From contig VICG01000009.1 in assembly GCA_008692225.1 (NCBI GenBank), positions 1,054,001 to 1,118,000 of the forward strand: a stretch of DNA of 64,000 bases, in the 5' to 3' direction. This DNA is from Monilinia fructicola (lineage: Eukaryota; Ascomycota; Leotiomycetes; Helotiales; Sclerotiniaceae). The translations under genes were made by a program, and so were the position numbers. Every line of letters begins with the position of its first letter. Position 1 is the stretch's first letter. Under the pieces are notes generated by a model. It was not told where the DNA came from and did no database searches. It worked only from the letters and a program-made list of their open reading frames with translations. Shown here one piece after another: positions 62,344 through 64,000 of the stretch.

Positions 62344-63134
62344 GATGCTGGCTTGTTATCCTGCGCGTCGCTGAGTATTGGGGAAGTCTGGACAATTGGC
62401 GCAATCGAAGAACTAGGAAAGTCGCGTCGAGGATCAGCCTATTGATTTAAGGATTCATTGAGTTCAAGATATCTGCATCTGCAAAACCGAGTATCTCCTG
62501 CAACAAGCCGACTTTTATTTTAAAATTAAGTAAACTCGAGCTGATATTGTTTTGCCGTACGCAATGCTGAAATACTGTATTGACTGCAAGTAATAAACTG
62601 AAAGCCTTTGAGTACGGACGGATATTCAGGACAACGCCATAAATTTAAGCTTGGACCATCATATGTAAAACTAGACGCTAGTCCTAACCGAGTTTAACAA
62701 CACCAAGATACACCACGATACGGTACAAATAAGATTTTCTGGTAGTGACTTGTTGTTCTTCCATCTTGATTTTGGAAAAAGCTTGCTGCATAATGTCCCT
62801 CTCATTGTACACCCCATCACATAACTAGTCGTTTTATAAAATTCTTGAGTTTCAGTCAATTGACTACACTATGGAATTATCTCTCATGAATCTCATTTGC
62901 TTCTATTAAAATACATTCTAGGCAAGGGCCTTTCGATAGAATAGAAAAGCCTCTTCCATGCCTTTTCGCGTCAAATGCGCAGATATGTTTTCCTTCCTGA
63001 AGTGACTCCCTTGAATGTGATGCAAAACGCCACTAAAAGACAACATACACGGATTATACGTGCGAGAAAAAGTAACCCTGTAAACCCCTTTACACCTCCC
63101 ATCGTAAATCACAATGAACCTCATGTATGAGTAT
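62344..63134. other. Intergenic region between remodeler 3' end and CTR9 start
   Basis: Carries the CTR9 promoter and the 3' UTR of the remodeler gene. I see no ORF with coding character and no strong repeat. Confidence 0.5.
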
Positions 63135-64000
63135 CTACTCATCATCGTCATCATCATCAGTTTGAATGCTACTACTTCTGCCATTGGTCTGCTTATTGAA
63201 TGTAAGCTTCAACTTAGTTGTCGGTGCTGGCGCTGGCATAGGAGTACCAGCACTCGTGGTGGGAGCTGTTGAACCGCCATTTCGTGAAGTCTCATCACCA
63301 TCAGGACCAAGTTCTGGATGCTCGTTGATTTCTTCTTGAATTCGAGACTCGCACTCCTCCTATTATTTGTTAGTGATGTAACATGTAACAGTAGGCCTCC
63401 AACTTACGCTGATTGCGACAGCATCGACATATATCAAGCTGCCATCCTCGTTATATGTCTTAGCATTTGTGCAGAGAGTATCGATATCTTTCTTAAAACC
63501 CTGAAGGCTGTTGTATTCTCTCTTGTTGATTTTCTTTTCAATAAGCTTCATCGCAATCGGTTCCTTGATAATTAGATAGTAATCTGGGAAGTCTTTCTTC
63601 GATGGCAAAGAAACAAATGGGAATATGATCTCTCGCGTGGTTTGCTCTCCTTGTGAATCTGGGGATTCGGGTAGAGATTTTAAATGCATAAGATGATCAA
63701 AGACAATCTTCAGACTAGCCTGGAGAGTCATGCGAGTCTTAGGTGTCAATATATCTCCATTAGGTATTCTTGGGGGGCGTCCAGGACCACCACGCTTTCG
63801 CTTTGGAGGTGGTTCATCTTCAAAGTCGTCAGCCTTGCGCTTCTCAACCTTAAATCCTGGTTTGCGACCACGTCCCTTCTTAGGCGTCGGCTCCGGCTCC
63901 GGCTCGGGGTCTTCAGAGCTATCACGACTGCCAGCTGGTGATAGAGGACCATTCAATTGACCGGCCTTTCTGGCCTTGTTTCGTTCACGGCGATCAGCCC
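63135..64000 (-). CDS. STH1: Bromodomain C-terminus of a Snf2/Sth1-type chromatin remodeler (cut by right edge)
   Basis: Only the C-terminal ~270 residues are in the window, as exons >64000-63408 and 63359-63135. Visible order: a basic stretch RRERNKARKAGQLNGPLSPA, an AT-hook-like region (GRGRKPG and GGPGRPPRIP), a bromodomain, and a tail with LKLTFNKQTNGRSS ending in an Asp run. Bromodomain landmarks are FPFVSLPSKKDFPDYYLIIK, PIAMKLIEKKINKREYNSLQ and FKKDIDTLCTNAKTYNEDGS, with the acetyl-lysine-binding Asn in TYN. In fungi this arrangement is typical of the Snf2/Sth1 ATPases of SWI/SNF and RSC. The ATPase part lies outside the window, so Snf2 versus Sth1, or another bromodomain protein, cannot be settled here. 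Confidence 0.72.

Noticed and set aside
1..64000. CRISPR arrays, insertion sequences, LTR retrotransposons, rRNA genes, biosynthetic clusters
   Set aside because: No spaced direct-repeat array, transposase or reverse transcriptase motifs, long terminal repeats, rRNA-like sequence, or PKS/NRPS/terpene genes were seen on either strand.

Overview
This window looks like nuclear DNA of a filamentous ascomycete (Pezizomycotina). The genes carry short introns of about 47-110 bp with GTANGT-type donors, CTAAC/CTAAT branch sites and AG acceptors. Products include a PalB calpain, Zn2Cys6 and C2H2 regulators and a MAS3/DUF3455-like secreted protein, and the spacers are rich in microsatellites. The protein flavour suggests Leotiomycetes, possibly Sclerotiniaceae, but no search was run, so the genus is a guess.

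Layout. 1-582: 3' end of a C2H2 zinc-finger gene (+). 888-3664: palB/RIM13 calpain (-). 4497-5739: peroxisomal adenine-nucleotide carrier (+). 6187-6615: ribosomal protein eL29 (+). 8878-10851: VTS1 SAM-domain RNA-binding protein (+), with a repeat-rich upstream region. 11787-13440: DUF2985 membrane protein (+), frameshifted. 14468-15558: UCH37/UCHL5 deubiquitinase (-). 17043-18974: Zn2Cys6 regulator (-). 18975-32648: 13.7 kb with no protein gene I can support. 32649-35629: transportin/KAP104 (-), broken by four one-base indels. 38261-38778: proteasome chaperone PAC4-like (-), divergent from PSD1 phosphatidylserine decarboxylase (39260-41047, +). 41328-43147: FAD/NAD(P)-binding protein (+), frameshifted. 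44381-46732: Herp/Usa1-like UBL membrane protein (+). 47102-50796: CORVET subunit Vps3-like (-), divergent from Golgi CASP/Coy1 (51233-53631, +). 56406-57318: secreted DUF3455 protein (+). 58574-62343: CTR9 of the Paf1 complex (-). 63135 to the right edge: C-terminus of a bromodomain-bearing Snf2/Sth1-type remodeler (-).

Most genes are conserved housekeeping genes (nuclear import, ubiquitin-proteasome, ERAD, endosome/Golgi traffic, transcription elongation, chromatin, lipid synthesis). I see no biosynthetic cluster, intact transposon, CRISPR array, rRNA or tRNA. All exon models except the two edge-truncated genes were summed by hand and are multiples of three, after one-base correction for the three frameshifted genes.

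I did not find a convincing new multi-gene system. The points most worth a second look are the six one-base frameshifts, all at or beside short homopolymers, in three genes; the large gene-free span in front of the Zn2Cys6 regulator; and three short motifs (CTGTACAG, TACGGAGTA, CCTAGGTA) that recur in non-coding DNA well above chance.
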